From the NCBI RefSeq assembly GCF_027941775.1, contig NZ_CP115917.1, forward strand, positions 1,246,001-1,310,000: 64,000 nt of DNA. Direction: 5' to 3'. Below the pieces are notes generated by a model. The model saw only the letters and a program-made list of their open reading frames with translations. It was not told the origin of the DNA and searched no databases. Made by a program: the position numbers and the translations under genes. This document shows positions 55,508 through 64,000 of this stretch, piece by piece; the first letter of the stretch is position 1; each line of letters starts with the position of its first letter. Source of the DNA: Tenacibaculum pacificus (GTDB lineage Bacteria; Bacteroidota; Bacteroidia; Flavobacteriales; Flavobacteriaceae).

Positions 55508-57916
55508 ATGAACTTTAAATCTATTGTTCTAATGTTTTTGTTATGGAGTTATTGCTCTATAACAATAGCACAAAACTGTGCGTATACTTTATCTGGATTA
55601 GTAGATGATTTTCATGACAAATCACCAATAGTTGGTGCAACTGTTTTTGTTAAAAATCAAAATAAATATACAACTACAGATGTTAATGGAAAATTTACTA
55701 TTAATAATCTATGTAAAGGTGTTATTACTATTGAAATTTCTCACTTAGCTTGTGATTCGAAAACTTTAACTTTAAATATCAATGAAAATATTTACAAAAT
55801 CATTGATTTAGAACATCATATAGAAGAGTTAAACGAAGTAAATTTAAAAGCTAAAACAGGTTTAAAAACAAAAATCGCACAAGAAACTTTAATTAACGCT
55901 AATACTTTAGAAAAATTTAGTAGTAAAAGTCTAGGTGATGCTATAAAAAATATAGCAGGTGTATCTTCTATTAACACAGGAAGTACAATTATAAAACCAG
56001 TTATTAATGGTTTACACAGTAGTAGAGTACTTATTTCTTTTAATAATGTACGTTTACAAGATCAAGAATGGGGAATAGAACATGCTCCTAATATCGATGT
56101 GAATGCAGCCGAAACTGTTTCAGTAATAAAAGGCGCAAATGCATTAGAATATGGTGGAGATGCTATAGGAGGAGTTGTTATTGTTAATCCTTCAAAAGTT
56201 ATCATTAATAAAGATACTTTATATGGTAAAACAATTCTTTCTCAGCAATCAAATGGACGACTTTTAAATTTTACGACTCGTTTGCAAAAAAACTTTGCAA
56301 AAGGTTTGTATATTAACGGACAAGCTTCTTACAAAAGGTCTGGCGACTTTAAAGCTCCTGATTATTATTTAACTAATACAGGAATTGCTGCTAAAGCATT
56401 TACTATTGGTACTGGTTATAAAAATTTTGATAAAGGTTTTGAACTTTTTTACAGTCATTTAATAAATAAAATAGGAATTTTAAGTGCCTCTCATGTGGGT
56501 AGTGCTTCCGATTTAAAAGATGCTATAAATAGCGATACCCCTTTAAAAATAAGTGATTTTAGTTACACAATTAACAATCCAAAACAACAAGTTACCCATC
56601 AACTATTTAAGGCTAGTTTTTACAAACGATTTAAAGGTTTGGGTAAATTATCTTTACAATATGATTTCCAAAGAAACAATAGGTTAGAATTTGATATAAG
56701 AAGAGGTGATAATAAAAATTTAGCAGCCACCGATTTATTATTAAAAACTCACGCTTTTAAGGCTAATTTAAATATAGATTCAAAGTCTTTTAGCTCCTAT
56801 AAATTTGGTATTGCTGGTAGTTCTCAGAATAATTTTCCTGATCCAGCAACTAAAGTAAAAAGGATAATTCCTGATTACAATAAATATACTTTTAGTTCGT
56901 ACGGTATTGGTGATTTTAAACTTGAAAACATCTTGTTATCTGCTGGAGTTAGATATGATTTTGAGCGTATTAATGCTAAAAAATATTACCAAAATTCTAG
57001 ATGGGAAAGTTTAGGGTATCAAAATAGTTTTAGTCATTTTATAATTGAAAAAGACTTACAAGGTTCTCAATTATTGGTTAATCCTGTTTTTACGTACCAC
57101 AATATTTCAACATCATTAGGTGTATCTTACAACATTAATGAAAAAAGTTCTTTATTAGCTAATTATGGTCTGGCTAATAGAGCACCAAACGCTTCTGAGT
57201 TATTTAGTGATGGTTTACATCATTCGGCTTCTAGAATTGAATTAGGAGATTTACGTTTACAAACAGAAACATCGAGCAGATTTTCTGCTACCTATAAGTT
57301 TAATCACAAAAAACTTAATTTTTCTACAGAAGGATTTTACAACCTTATAGACAATTTTATTTATATTGAACCTTCTGGAACGGAATTAACACAGCGTGGT
57401 ACTTTTGTTATTTGGGATTATAAGCAAATTAATGCCGTTTTATTTGGTGTTGATACAAACATAAATTACCAATTAAACGAAAACATAGGTATCAGTAATA
57501 AATCTTCGTTTATCAAAGGGAAAGACACAAGTAGCAAACGTAATCTTGTAGATATTCCACCTTTTAAAACGGTAACACAATTTACTTTTAACAAAATGTC
57601 ATGGCTTAATTTCCATGCTTCAGTTGAAAGTGAATACAATGCTAAACAAAACAATTTTCCAAACAATAATTTTGAGGTTTTTATTCCTCAAACAAACACT
57701 CATGAACTTGTTGATATTAGCACACCGCCTAATGCTTACCACTTATTAAATTTTTCATCGGGTGTAAAGTTTAATCTATCTGAAACCAATATAGGATTAA
57801 CATTTTCGGTAGATAATATGCTAAATACCTCTTATAGAAATTATTTAAACAAACAGCGCTATTTCACTGATGATTTAGGCAGAAACTTTAACATTCAAAT
57901 AAAAATTAATTATTAA
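55508..57916 (+). CDS. TonB-dependent outer-membrane receptor with carboxypeptidase-like N-terminal domain
   Basis: The start is ATG 55508, giving the signal MNFKSIVLMFLLWSYCSITIAQ; an upstream open stretch overlaps the preceding gene. The 802 residues comprise a CarboxypepD_reg-like domain (about 25-110, LSGLVDDFHDKSPIVGATVF), a plug (LGDAIKNIAGVSSINTGS, VLISFNNVRLQDQEWG, VIKGANALEYGGDAIGGVV), and a 22-strand barrel ending NFNIQIKINY. It takes up a substrate across the outer membrane with TonB energy. The substrate is unknown; the His-rich neighbour suggests a metal or metal complex. It is the middle gene of a three-gene plus-strand cluster. Confidence 0.92.
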   Translation: MNFKSIVLMFLLWSYCSITIAQNCAYTLSGLVDDFHDKSPIVGATVFVKNQNKYTTTDVNGKFTINNLCKGVITIEISHLACDSKTLTLNINENIYKIIDLEHHIEELNEVNLKAKTGLKTKIAQETLINANTLEKFSSKSLGDAIKNIAGVSSINTGSTIIKPVINGLHSSRVLISFNNVRLQDQEWGIEHAPNIDVNAAETVSVIKGANALEYGGDAIGGVVIVNPSKVIINKDTLYGKTILSQQSNGRLLNFTTRLQKNFAKGLYINGQASYKRSGDFKAPDYYLTNTGIAAKAFTIGTGYKNFDKGFELFYSHLINKIGILSASHVGSASDLKDAINSDTPLKISDFSYTINNPKQQVTHQLFKASFYKRFKGLGKLSLQYDFQRNNRLEFDIRRGDNKNLAATDLLLKTHAFKANLNIDSKSFSSYKFGIAGSSQNNFPDPATKVKRIIPDYNKYTFSSYGIGDFKLENILLSAGVRYDFERINAKKYYQNSRWESLGYQNSFSHFIIEKDLQGSQLLVNPVFTYHNISTSLGVSYNINEKSSLLANYGLANRAPNASELFSDGLHHSASRIELGDLRLQTETSSRFSATYKFNHKKLNFSTEGFYNLIDNFIYIEPSGTELTQRGTFVIWDYKQINAVLFGVDTNINYQLNENIGISNKSSFIKGKDTSSKRNLVDIPPFKTVTQFTFNKMSWLNFHASVESEYNAKQNNFPNNNFEVFIPQTNTHELVDISTPPNAYHLLNFSSGVKFNLSETNIGLTFSVDNMLNTSYRNYLNKQRYFTDDLGRNFNIQIKINY

Positions 57917-57926
57917 AACAAACACT

Positions 57927-58530
57927 ATGAAATTTATCAAATTATTTTCAATTCTTACAATTTTTTCATTAATCTTTACTTCTTGTTCTGATAATGATGA
58001 TCCAATTCCAGTTCAATGGAGAAGAGATAATAACAACAATGAAAGTTGTTTTAACAGATTCAAATAAAAACACTATTACTTTAGAAAGTAAAGATATAGA
58101 TGGTGATGGACCTAATAAACCTGTAATAACTGGTGGAACTTTAAAAGCTAATACTACTTATAGTGGTGTTATAACATTATTAAATGAAACAGAAACTCCT
58201 GCTGATAATATTACTTTAGAAGTTGCTGAAGAAGCTGATGAACACCAATTTTTTTATAGCGCAACAGCTATTTCTAATGATTTCTCTGGTGATTTTACTT
58301 ATGCAGGAGATAATGATTCAAATGGAAATCCAGTAGGAATTAAATTTACCGTTAAAACAGGTGGTACTGGAGAAGGATCTTATGTAATTACATTAATACA
58401 TGAGCCAAGTAAATCAGTTGATGGTGTTAAAGAAGGTAAGATTAAAAACGCTGGAGGTTCTACGGATTTTGAAGCTACTTTCCCTATTGTAATTGAAGCT
58501 CAAGCACTTCAAGTTATTAAAGAAATTTAG
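57927..58530 (+). pseudogene. Secreted acidic lipoprotein of the TonB-receptor cluster, frameshifted
   Basis: ATG 57927 opens a lipoprotein signal (MKFIKLFSILTIFSLIFTSC) followed by SDNDDPIPV. The frame is lost at 58012-58018 (TTCAATG). Reading TTCATG restores PVHGEEIITTMKVVLTDSN and gives 200 residues. The mature part is acidic, with repeated beta segments (TLKANTTYSGVITLLNETET, SYVITLIHEPSK), and looks like an immunoglobulin-type or periplasmic binding fold. Related lipoproteins accompany TonB receptors in Flavobacteriaceae, probably as surface or periplasmic partners. A terminator follows. Confidence 0.78.
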
Positions 58531-58551
58531 AAAATATTTAAATTTAAAACT

Positions 58552-58584
58552 AAAAACTCCTCAATAAAATATTGAGGAGTTTTT
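58552..58584. terminator. Bidirectional intrinsic terminator
   Basis: AAAAACTCCTCAATA pairs with TATTGAGGAGTTTTT around a three-base loop, between the convergent lipoprotein and msrA genes. Confidence 0.92.
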
Positions 58585-58605
58585 TTTATGTTTTTTTTTG
58601 AGAAA

Positions 58606-59253
58606 TTAATGTTTATATTTTTTTAGTAATTCAGGAAATCTTCGCTTAAAATTATTTAATCTTGGAATAGAAATATTTTGGATATATCTATTTTCAGGAT
58701 GTAAACGTTCGTAATTTTGATGATATTCTTCTGCAGGATAAAACTTCTTTATTTTGATAACTTCGGTTACTATTTTACGATTATAAACTTTATTTAATTT
58801 TCTGATGGTATTTTCTATCACTTTTTTTTCTTCCGAAGTATTATAAAAAGCTATTGATCGATATTGTGAACCATAATCAGGATGCTGTCCATTTTTTGTG
58901 GTAGGATTATGAGATCCATAAAACACATCAACTAATGTTTTAAAACTTATTTTTTTAGGATTGTAATATACGGCTACCGTTTCAGAATGACCTGTGCGCC
59001 CTGTTCCTATTTTCTGATAAGTAGGGTTTTTAGTATGACCACCAGCATATCCAGAAACAGCTTCCTCTACTCCTATTACACTTTCAAAAATAGCTTCTAC
59101 ACACCAAAAACATCCGCTTGCAAAATAAGCGACTTTCATTTCTTTTAAATGATTAAGAGGTAATTTATTATCCCTAATATCTTTGTTAGTATTAGAAAAA
59201 ACACTGAATGATAATAGTAAAACAACTACTATTATTGATTTTATAAACTTCAT
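58606..59253 (-). CDS. msrA: Peptide methionine-(S)-sulfoxide reductase, exported
   Basis: MsrA reduces methionine-S-sulfoxide in oxidised proteins. The 215 residues begin with a signal peptide (MKFIKSIIVVVLLLSFSVFS), so this enzyme acts in the periplasm or envelope. The catalytic motif GCFWC gives cysteines 48 and 51, followed by GYAGGHTKNPTYQKIGTGRTGHSE and GSQYRSIAFY. No MsrB domain is fused and no msrB gene is adjacent. It is transcribed alone. Confidence 0.95.
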   Translation of the reverse strand: MKFIKSIIVVVLLLSFSVFSNTNKDIRDNKLPLNHLKEMKVAYFASGCFWCVEAIFESVIGVEEAVSGYAGGHTKNPTYQKIGTGRTGHSETVAVYYNPKKISFKTLVDVFYGSHNPTTKNGQHPDYGSQYRSIAFYNTSEEKKVIENTIRKLNKVYNRKIVTEVIKIKKFYPAEEYHQNYERLHPENRYIQNISIPRLNNFKRRFPELLKKYKH

Positions 59254-59339
59254 AATATTTAATTTGATAATTGCTTAGTCGTATAAAAAAACAACTATTT
59301 ACAATTGTTCACAACTTTAGATTTTCATTATATAATTAG

Positions 59340-59370
59340 TTGTGAGTTGCAAGTAGGTTTTCTATTTTTG
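59340..59370 (+). promoter_or_regulatory. Bacteroidota sigma-A promoter for dnaX
   Basis: TTG at 59340-59342 and TATTTTTG at 59363-59370 are separated by 20 bases, a close match to the family consensus. The ATG of dnaX follows 22 bases later. Confidence 0.65.
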
Positions 59371-59392
59371 TTGATATAAATATTATCAATTA

Positions 59393-61102
59393 ATGGAGCA
59401 TTTTATAGTATCAGCACGTAAATATCGTCCTCAAATTTTTGAAGATGTAGTTGGGCAACAAGCAATTACAAACACGCTTGAAAATGCTATAAAAAATGAC
59501 CATTTAGCACAAGCATTATTATTTACAGGTCCTAGAGGTGTTGGTAAAACTTCTTGTGCTCGTATATTAGCAAAAAGAATAAATCAAGAAGATAATACGA
59601 CTGCTAACGCTGACGAAGATTTTGCGTTTAATATTTTTGAATTAGATGCAGCTTCAAATAATTCGGTAGATGATATTCGTAGTTTAACGGATCAAGTTCG
59701 TATTCCGCCACAAACAGGAAAATATAAAGTTTATATTATTGATGAAGTTCATATGCTTTCTCAAGCAGCTTTTAATGCATTTTTAAAAACATTAGAAGAA
59801 CCACCTGCCCATGCTATTTTTATTTTAGCAACTACTGAGAAACATAAAATTATACCAACTATTTTATCTCGTTGTCAAATATTTGATTTTAAACGAATCA
59901 GTGTTTTAGATGCAAAAGAGTATTTAAAAACTATTTGTATCAAAGAAAATATTACTGCGGATGATGATGCATTGCATATTATCGCTCAAAAAGCAGATGG
60001 TGCTATGCGTGATGCTTTATCTATTTTTGATAGAGTTGTTAGTTTTTCAGGGAAAAATTTAACTCGACAAGCAGTTACTCAGAATTTAAATGTTTTAGAT
60101 TACGATGTATATTTCAACATTACTGATTTGTTAATTGAACATAAAATTCCACAAGTTTTAATAGCTTTTAATGATGTTTTAAGCAAAGGTTTTGAAGGTC
60201 ATCATTTTATTAATGGACTAGCTTCTCATTTTAGAGATTTATTAGTTGCTAAAGATGCTGCTACAATATCTTTATTAGAAGTTGGTGATAGTACTAAGAA
60301 AAAATATTTTGAGCAATCAAAAAAGGCAAATATGCAATTTCTTCTTCCAGGTATTGATAAAGCAAATGATTGTGATTTAAAATATCGAGGAAGTAAAAAT
60401 CAACGATTACTGGTCGAATTAACCTTAATGCAAATAGCCTCTATCAATTTTGATGGAGCAAAAAAAAAATCTAGCAACTACATAATTCCTGCTACTTTTT
60501 TCACTTCTTTATCACCAGAAAATAAAAAAGTAGTACAACCAATTGTAAAAATAGTTACTGAAAAATCAGAAGTAAAAAATACAGAAAATAATTTTACTAC
60601 TGCTAATACAGTAGTAAAAAAAACATTATTAAAAAATATAAAACGTAGAGCTTCTGCTTTATCTTTAAAAAGTATTCATCAGAAAGCAGTAGTTAAAAGC
60701 TCTTCAGATGAGGATGAAAATTTTGATAATCATCCAAGAACACCTTTTACACAGCAAGAACTTCAACAGGTTTGGAAGCAATATTCTTTAAAAACACAAG
60801 AACTTGGTGAACGTAGTATTGCTGCTGTTTTAGATTCTAGTGAACCATTATTGGGAAAACAAAATACTATTCTATTTTCAATTCCAAATGATTTAATGCA
60901 AATACAATTAGAACGTATTAAAGCAAAACTTACGCGTTTTTTACGTGAAAATCTAAAAAATTACGGAATTCAGATTACTATTATTGTAAATGAAGTTGAA
61001 GAAAAAAAATTCGCATATACTCCTCAAGAAAAATATGCAAAATTAAAAGAAAAAAACCCACTAATAGAAAAGTTAAAATTCATTTTTGGTTTAGATCTTT
61101 AA
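59393..61102 (+). CDS. dnaX: DNA polymerase III subunit gamma/tau
   Basis: The clamp-loader ATPase of replication. The 569 residues have the start SARKYRPQIFEDVVGQQAI, Walker A GPRGVGKTS (46-54), Walker B YIIDEVHMLS, and sensor ILSRCQIFDFKRIS. The four-cysteine zinc module usual after Walker A is absent; NQEDNTTANADEDF stands in its place, as in other Bacteroidota. The C-terminus (about 430-569) is a tau-like region (FTQQELQQVWKQYSLK). An uninterrupted A10 tract codes for lysines near 60460 without a frameshift. Confidence 0.96.
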   Translation: MEHFIVSARKYRPQIFEDVVGQQAITNTLENAIKNDHLAQALLFTGPRGVGKTSCARILAKRINQEDNTTANADEDFAFNIFELDAASNNSVDDIRSLTDQVRIPPQTGKYKVYIIDEVHMLSQAAFNAFLKTLEEPPAHAIFILATTEKHKIIPTILSRCQIFDFKRISVLDAKEYLKTICIKENITADDDALHIIAQKADGAMRDALSIFDRVVSFSGKNLTRQAVTQNLNVLDYDVYFNITDLLIEHKIPQVLIAFNDVLSKGFEGHHFINGLASHFRDLLVAKDAATISLLEVGDSTKKKYFEQSKKANMQFLLPGIDKANDCDLKYRGSKNQRLLVELTLMQIASINFDGAKKKSSNYIIPATFFTSLSPENKKVVQPIVKIVTEKSEVKNTENNFTTANTVVKKTLLKNIKRRASALSLKSIHQKAVVKSSSDEDENFDNHPRTPFTQQELQQVWKQYSLKTQELGERSIAAVLDSSEPLLGKQNTILFSIPNDLMQIQLERIKAKLTRFLRENLKNYGIQITIIVNEVEEKKFAYTPQEKYAKLKEKNPLIEKLKFIFGLDL

Positions 61103-61241
61103 TTAAAAAAAAGATAATACTACTTTACTTCTATCATAATATATCTTTTTTACTAAAATGAAAAAAGATACAATTAATTAAATCTTCTAATTTTTTTTAA
61201 CAATAAGAATATTATATCTTCGATTCTTTAAATTTTATATT

Positions 61242-62069
61242 TTGATAAAAAACATTCTTATTGGTATTGCTTTTTCTCCTAATTTAAAAGCAAACTTATT
61301 TGAAACCATTAGGTTATCGAATATGTTTAATGCTCAGTTAATTGGAGTTCATGTTGGTTATAAATCCAACGAAAAAGAGAAACAACTACAACAGTTATTA
61401 AGTGAAGCTCCTAAGTTAAAATTACCTTTAAAAGTGATTTGGCAAGAAGGAAAACCTGTTGACGTAATTTTAAAAACAACAGTAGATCAAAAAGTTGATT
61501 TATTAATACTTGGTGCTTTACAAAAAGAGAAAATATATACTTATTATGTAGGTTCTATAGCAAGAAAACTGACAAGAAAAGCTCCTTGTTCCGTATTATT
61601 ATTGATAAAACCATCTATTGAAAGACTTAGCTGTAAACATATTGTAATTAGTGGTTTACAAGATGAAAAAACTGAAGAAACTATAAAATCTGGTTTTTAT
61701 TTTTCTAAATTTTTAGATTGTAAAAGAGTAACAATAGTAGAAGAAATTGGTGCTGCAGAATTAAATGTAAATGTTAGCGATGATATATCTTTACGTAAAG
61801 CAACATTAACTAAAGAACGAATGCAAAAACGTGAAGATGCACGTGTAAACAAAATGTTAGAAAACATTGATACAAGTGATATTATTATAAAAACACAAAG
61901 TATTTTTGGTCGTAGAGGATATTCTATCGGTCATTATGCAAAAGTAAAAAGAGCAGATTTATTAGTGATAAGTGCTCCTAAAAAAACGGGGATTTTAGAT
62001 CGAATATTTCCTCATGATTTAGAGTATATTTTATCAGAATTACCAACCGATGTTTTAATTGTAAAGTAG
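61242..62069 (+). CDS. Universal stress protein with two Usp domains
   Basis: The 275-residue protein carries two UspA folds. Domain 1 (about 1-125) starts IKNILIGIAFSPN and ends with LTRKAPCSVLLLIK; domain 2 (about 130-275) ends VKRADLLVISAPKK and LSELPTDVLIVK. The nucleotide-binding GxxGS pattern is visible in YYVGSIARKLTRKAPCSVLL. The start is TTG. The stop TAG is directly followed by the ATG of the SulP transporter (TAGATG), so both are cotranscribed and the Usp protein may regulate the transporter. Function beyond this is not deducible. Confidence 0.85.
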   Translation: MIKNILIGIAFSPNLKANLFETIRLSNMFNAQLIGVHVGYKSNEKEKQLQQLLSEAPKLKLPLKVIWQEGKPVDVILKTTVDQKVDLLILGALQKEKIYTYYVGSIARKLTRKAPCSVLLLIKPSIERLSCKHIVISGLQDEKTEETIKSGFYFSKFLDCKRVTIVEEIGAAELNVNVSDDISLRKATLTKERMQKREDARVNKMLENIDTSDIIIKTQSIFGRRGYSIGHYAKVKRADLLVISAPKKTGILDRIFPHDLEYILSELPTDVLIVK

Positions 62070-64000
62070 ATGGGAAAAGGAAAACGTTTTAAAACATTTT
62101 TAAGTGAAATACCGCAAAATATTTTTGCTGGTTTTGTCGTATCGTTAATAGCTCTTCCATTAGGATTTGGTTTAGCTTTAGCTTCAGGTGCACCACCAAT
62201 TTCAGGAGTTATTGCAGCAATTGTAGGTGGTACAGTTGTAGCTGTTTTAGGAGGATCTAATGTTACAATTACTGGTCCTGGTAATGGATTGGTTGTTGTT
62301 GTACTTGCTGCAATAACTACATTAGGTGGTGGTGATATGCATCAAGGATATTTGTATACACTTGCAGCAGTTGTTATTTCTGGTATAATAATGGTTATTC
62401 TTAGTTTTCTTCGGATGGGTGCTCTAGGAGATTATTTTCCTTCTTCAGCTATTCAAGGAATGTTAGCAGCTATCGGTATTGGTATTTTTGCTAAACAAAT
62501 ACATGTAATGCTTGGTAATTTAAATGCAAAAGGAAGTATTATTGATTTGCTTTTACAAATGCCAAGTGGAATTATTGATTTTATAAAAACAGATAACGTA
62601 AGTATTTTTTATGCTGGTTTAGTTGGTATTATCAGTTTATTAATTATGATTTTTTATAGTAAAATACGTAATAAATATTTTCAATTAATCCCTGCTCCTA
62701 TGTGGATTGTCGTTTTAAGTATTGGTATGTATTATTATTATGATTTATTTTCACCAGCGATATATCCTATTCATAAAAGTTTATTAATAGAATTACCTAA
62801 TGATGTATTATCTAATTTTGCATTTCCTGATTTTAGTAAAATTTATCAATTTGAATTTATTAATGCAGTAATTGCGATTACTTTAATTGCTAGTATTGAA
62901 AGTTTATTAAGTATTAAAGCTGTTGATAAATTAGATACATTAAAACGACGTTCTAACGTAAATAAAGATATTAGAGCTTTAGGATTAGCTACTGTAATTA
63001 GTGGTTTTTTAGGAGGTTTAAATGTTGTTACTGTAATTGCTCGTAGTTCTGTAAATGTAAATAATAAAGGAAGTAATCGTTCTGCAAATTTTTTTCATGC
63101 ATTATTTTTAGTTGCTTTTATTTTACTTTTTGCTACAGAATTACGTAAAATACCTTTACCTGCTTTAGCTGCAATTTTAGTATATACAGGTTATAAATTA
63201 GCTTCTCCAGAAAATATTGTCAAAGTATTTAAAATAGGAAAAGAACAATTAATTATATTTTTAGTTACTTTATTAACTACTATTGCAACTAATTTAATAA
63301 CAGGTATTTTAGCAGGGATATGTATTACTTTTATTATTCATGTTTTTATTAATAGAAATTTTATGTTTTTCATTACAAATTTATTAAAACCAAATGTTTT
63401 AATGTTTAAGGAAGATGATAAGTATTATGTTTCTGTTAAAAACTTCTCTAGTTTTTTAAATTTCACAAAATTAAAATCAAAATTAGATCAAATACCTGAA
63501 ACTGAAGAAGCTATTATTGATTTTTCCTTATGCGATTTTATAGATCACTCTGTAATGGAAAATCTGAATAATTATGCAGAAACTTTTAAACGTAAAGGTG
63601 GTTATTTTGAGGTTATTGGTTTAGATGGATATAAAACAGAAAGTAAACATCCTTTTGCTTTAAGAAAAAATATACCTATAGAAGGTGATGAAAATAATAA
63701 TTTAACAAAGAGACAGAAATCATTGCAAAATATTTGTAATGATTTAAAATGGACTTATAATGCTTTACCTAAAAAACCTCTTACTGAAATTCCACATTTT
63801 GGTTATTTTAAAACACGTAAAATTAATAAAGTTTCAAATATTTTATCAAATGAAAACTGTAGTTTATTTGATGTTGAATTTTCTGAAGGTGAATTAATTG
63901 CTAAACAAATAATTAAAGGTACAATGATGTATATTGATATTGAAAAATATACTCCTGAATTTACGTTAGATAAAGAAGGTATATTTGAATACATTTATCA
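62070..64000 (+). CDS. SulP-family anion transporter with STAS domain (runs off window)
   Basis: At least 643 residues are in the window and no stop is reached. The first 430 residues are a SulP membrane domain with about 10-12 helices: NIFAGFVVSLIALPLGFGLAL, GGSNVTITGPGNGLVVVVLA, ASIESLLSIKAVDKL, and GFLGGLNVVTVIARSSVNVN. A STAS domain follows (about 450-535, AIIDFSLCDFIDHSVMENL). A further 110 or more residues follow the STAS domain and match nothing I recognise. SulP proteins carry bicarbonate, sulfate or similar anions; bicarbonate is plausible for a marine bacterium but unproven. Confidence 0.88.
   Translation, partial: MGKGKRFKTFLSEIPQNIFAGFVVSLIALPLGFGLALASGAPPISGVIAAIVGGTVVAVLGGSNVTITGPGNGLVVVVLAAITTLGGGDMHQGYLYTLAAVVISGIIMVILSFLRMGALGDYFPSSAIQGMLAAIGIGIFAKQIHVMLGNLNAKGSIIDLLLQMPSGIIDFIKTDNVSIFYAGLVGIISLLIMIFYSKIRNKYFQLIPAPMWIVVLSIGMYYYYDLFSPAIYPIHKSLLIELPNDVLSNFAFPDFSKIYQFEFINAVIAITLIASIESLLSIKAVDKLDTLKRRSNVNKDIRALGLATVISGFLGGLNVVTVIARSSVNVNNKGSNRSANFFHALFLVAFILLFATELRKIPLPALAAILVYTGYKLASPENIVKVFKIGKEQLIIFLVTLLTTIATNLITGILAGICITFIIHVFINRNFMFFITNLLKPNVLMFKEDDKYYVSVKNFSSFLNFTKLKSKLDQIPETEEAIIDFSLCDFIDHSVMENLNNYAETFKRKGGYFEVIGLDGYKTESKHPFALRKNIPIEGDENNNLTKRQKSLQNICNDLKWTYNALPKKPLTEIPHFGYFKTRKINKVSNILSNENCSLFDVEFSEGELIAKQIIKGTMMYIDIEKYTPEFTLDKEGIFEYIY

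Noticed and set aside
1..64000. tRNA or rRNA genes
   Set aside because: I looked for T-loop GGTTCGAATCC-like sequences and cloverleaf arms and saw none. A tRNA search program would settle it.

Overview
The window is AT-rich chromosomal DNA from a marine-type Bacteroidota, most likely a Flavobacteriaceae member near Tenacibaculum or Polaribacter. The evidence is the TAnnTTTG type of -7 promoter box, TTG starts, lipoproteins, a type IX secretion (T9SS) C-terminal sorting domain, a TonB-dependent receptor with a CarboxypepD_reg-like N-terminus, a fused CusA-TolC pump, and the local gene families. No rRNA, tRNA, prophage or CRISPR array was seen.

Layout. 1-7.1 kb: riboflavin (ribD, frameshifted), a LEA14-like lipoprotein, prmC, a second SAM methyltransferase, then fdhD with a formate-dehydrogenase-like FdhF/YdeP oxidoreductase (frameshifted twice). 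7.1-9.5 kb: a SPOR protein and a three-fold repeated glycine-rich outer-membrane barrel, closed by a 32-bp perfect hairpin. 9.5-11 kb: gene-poor, with fragments of a small membrane protein. 11-24 kb: housekeeping genes (RluA-type pseudouridine synthase, lon, NUMOD4/HNH protein, LysE exporter, pyrD, pheT, Nudix, acyltransferase, M42 peptidase). 24-28.5 kb: a 1344-residue T9SS-secreted M43 metalloprotease followed by a 59-residue peptide with a Tat-like signal. 28.8-38.5 kb: TonB-family protein, RecD-like helicase, rsmD (frameshifted), a single-polypeptide restriction-modification enzyme between inverted copies of a dispersed element, and an ABC-F ATPase. 38.6-44 kb: lipoprotein, DEAD-box helicase, unknown protein, prohibitin. 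43.8-50.1 kb: a heavy-metal RND efflux operon. 50-55 kb: thioesterase, VWA protein, truncated haemoglobin, purB. 55-58.5 kb: a TonB-receptor cluster with a His-rich secreted protein and a lipoprotein. 58.6-64 kb: msrA, dnaX and a universal-stress-protein/SulP transporter operon that runs off the window.

The main anomaly is the number of broken genes. I found eleven single-base frameshifts in nine genes. Seven are one-base insertions, and every one lies at CAYTGAA (TTCARTG on the other strand); removing one base to restore CATGAA repairs the frame each time. The other four are one-base losses in A7-A8 tracts. Two such regular signatures, one of them in ribD, suggest systematic base-calling error, possibly linked to DNA modification, more than gene decay. 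A biological cause is not excluded. I therefore describe the affected genes as probably intact. Three families of short palindromic intergenic repeats also occur, and two of them surround the restriction-modification gene.
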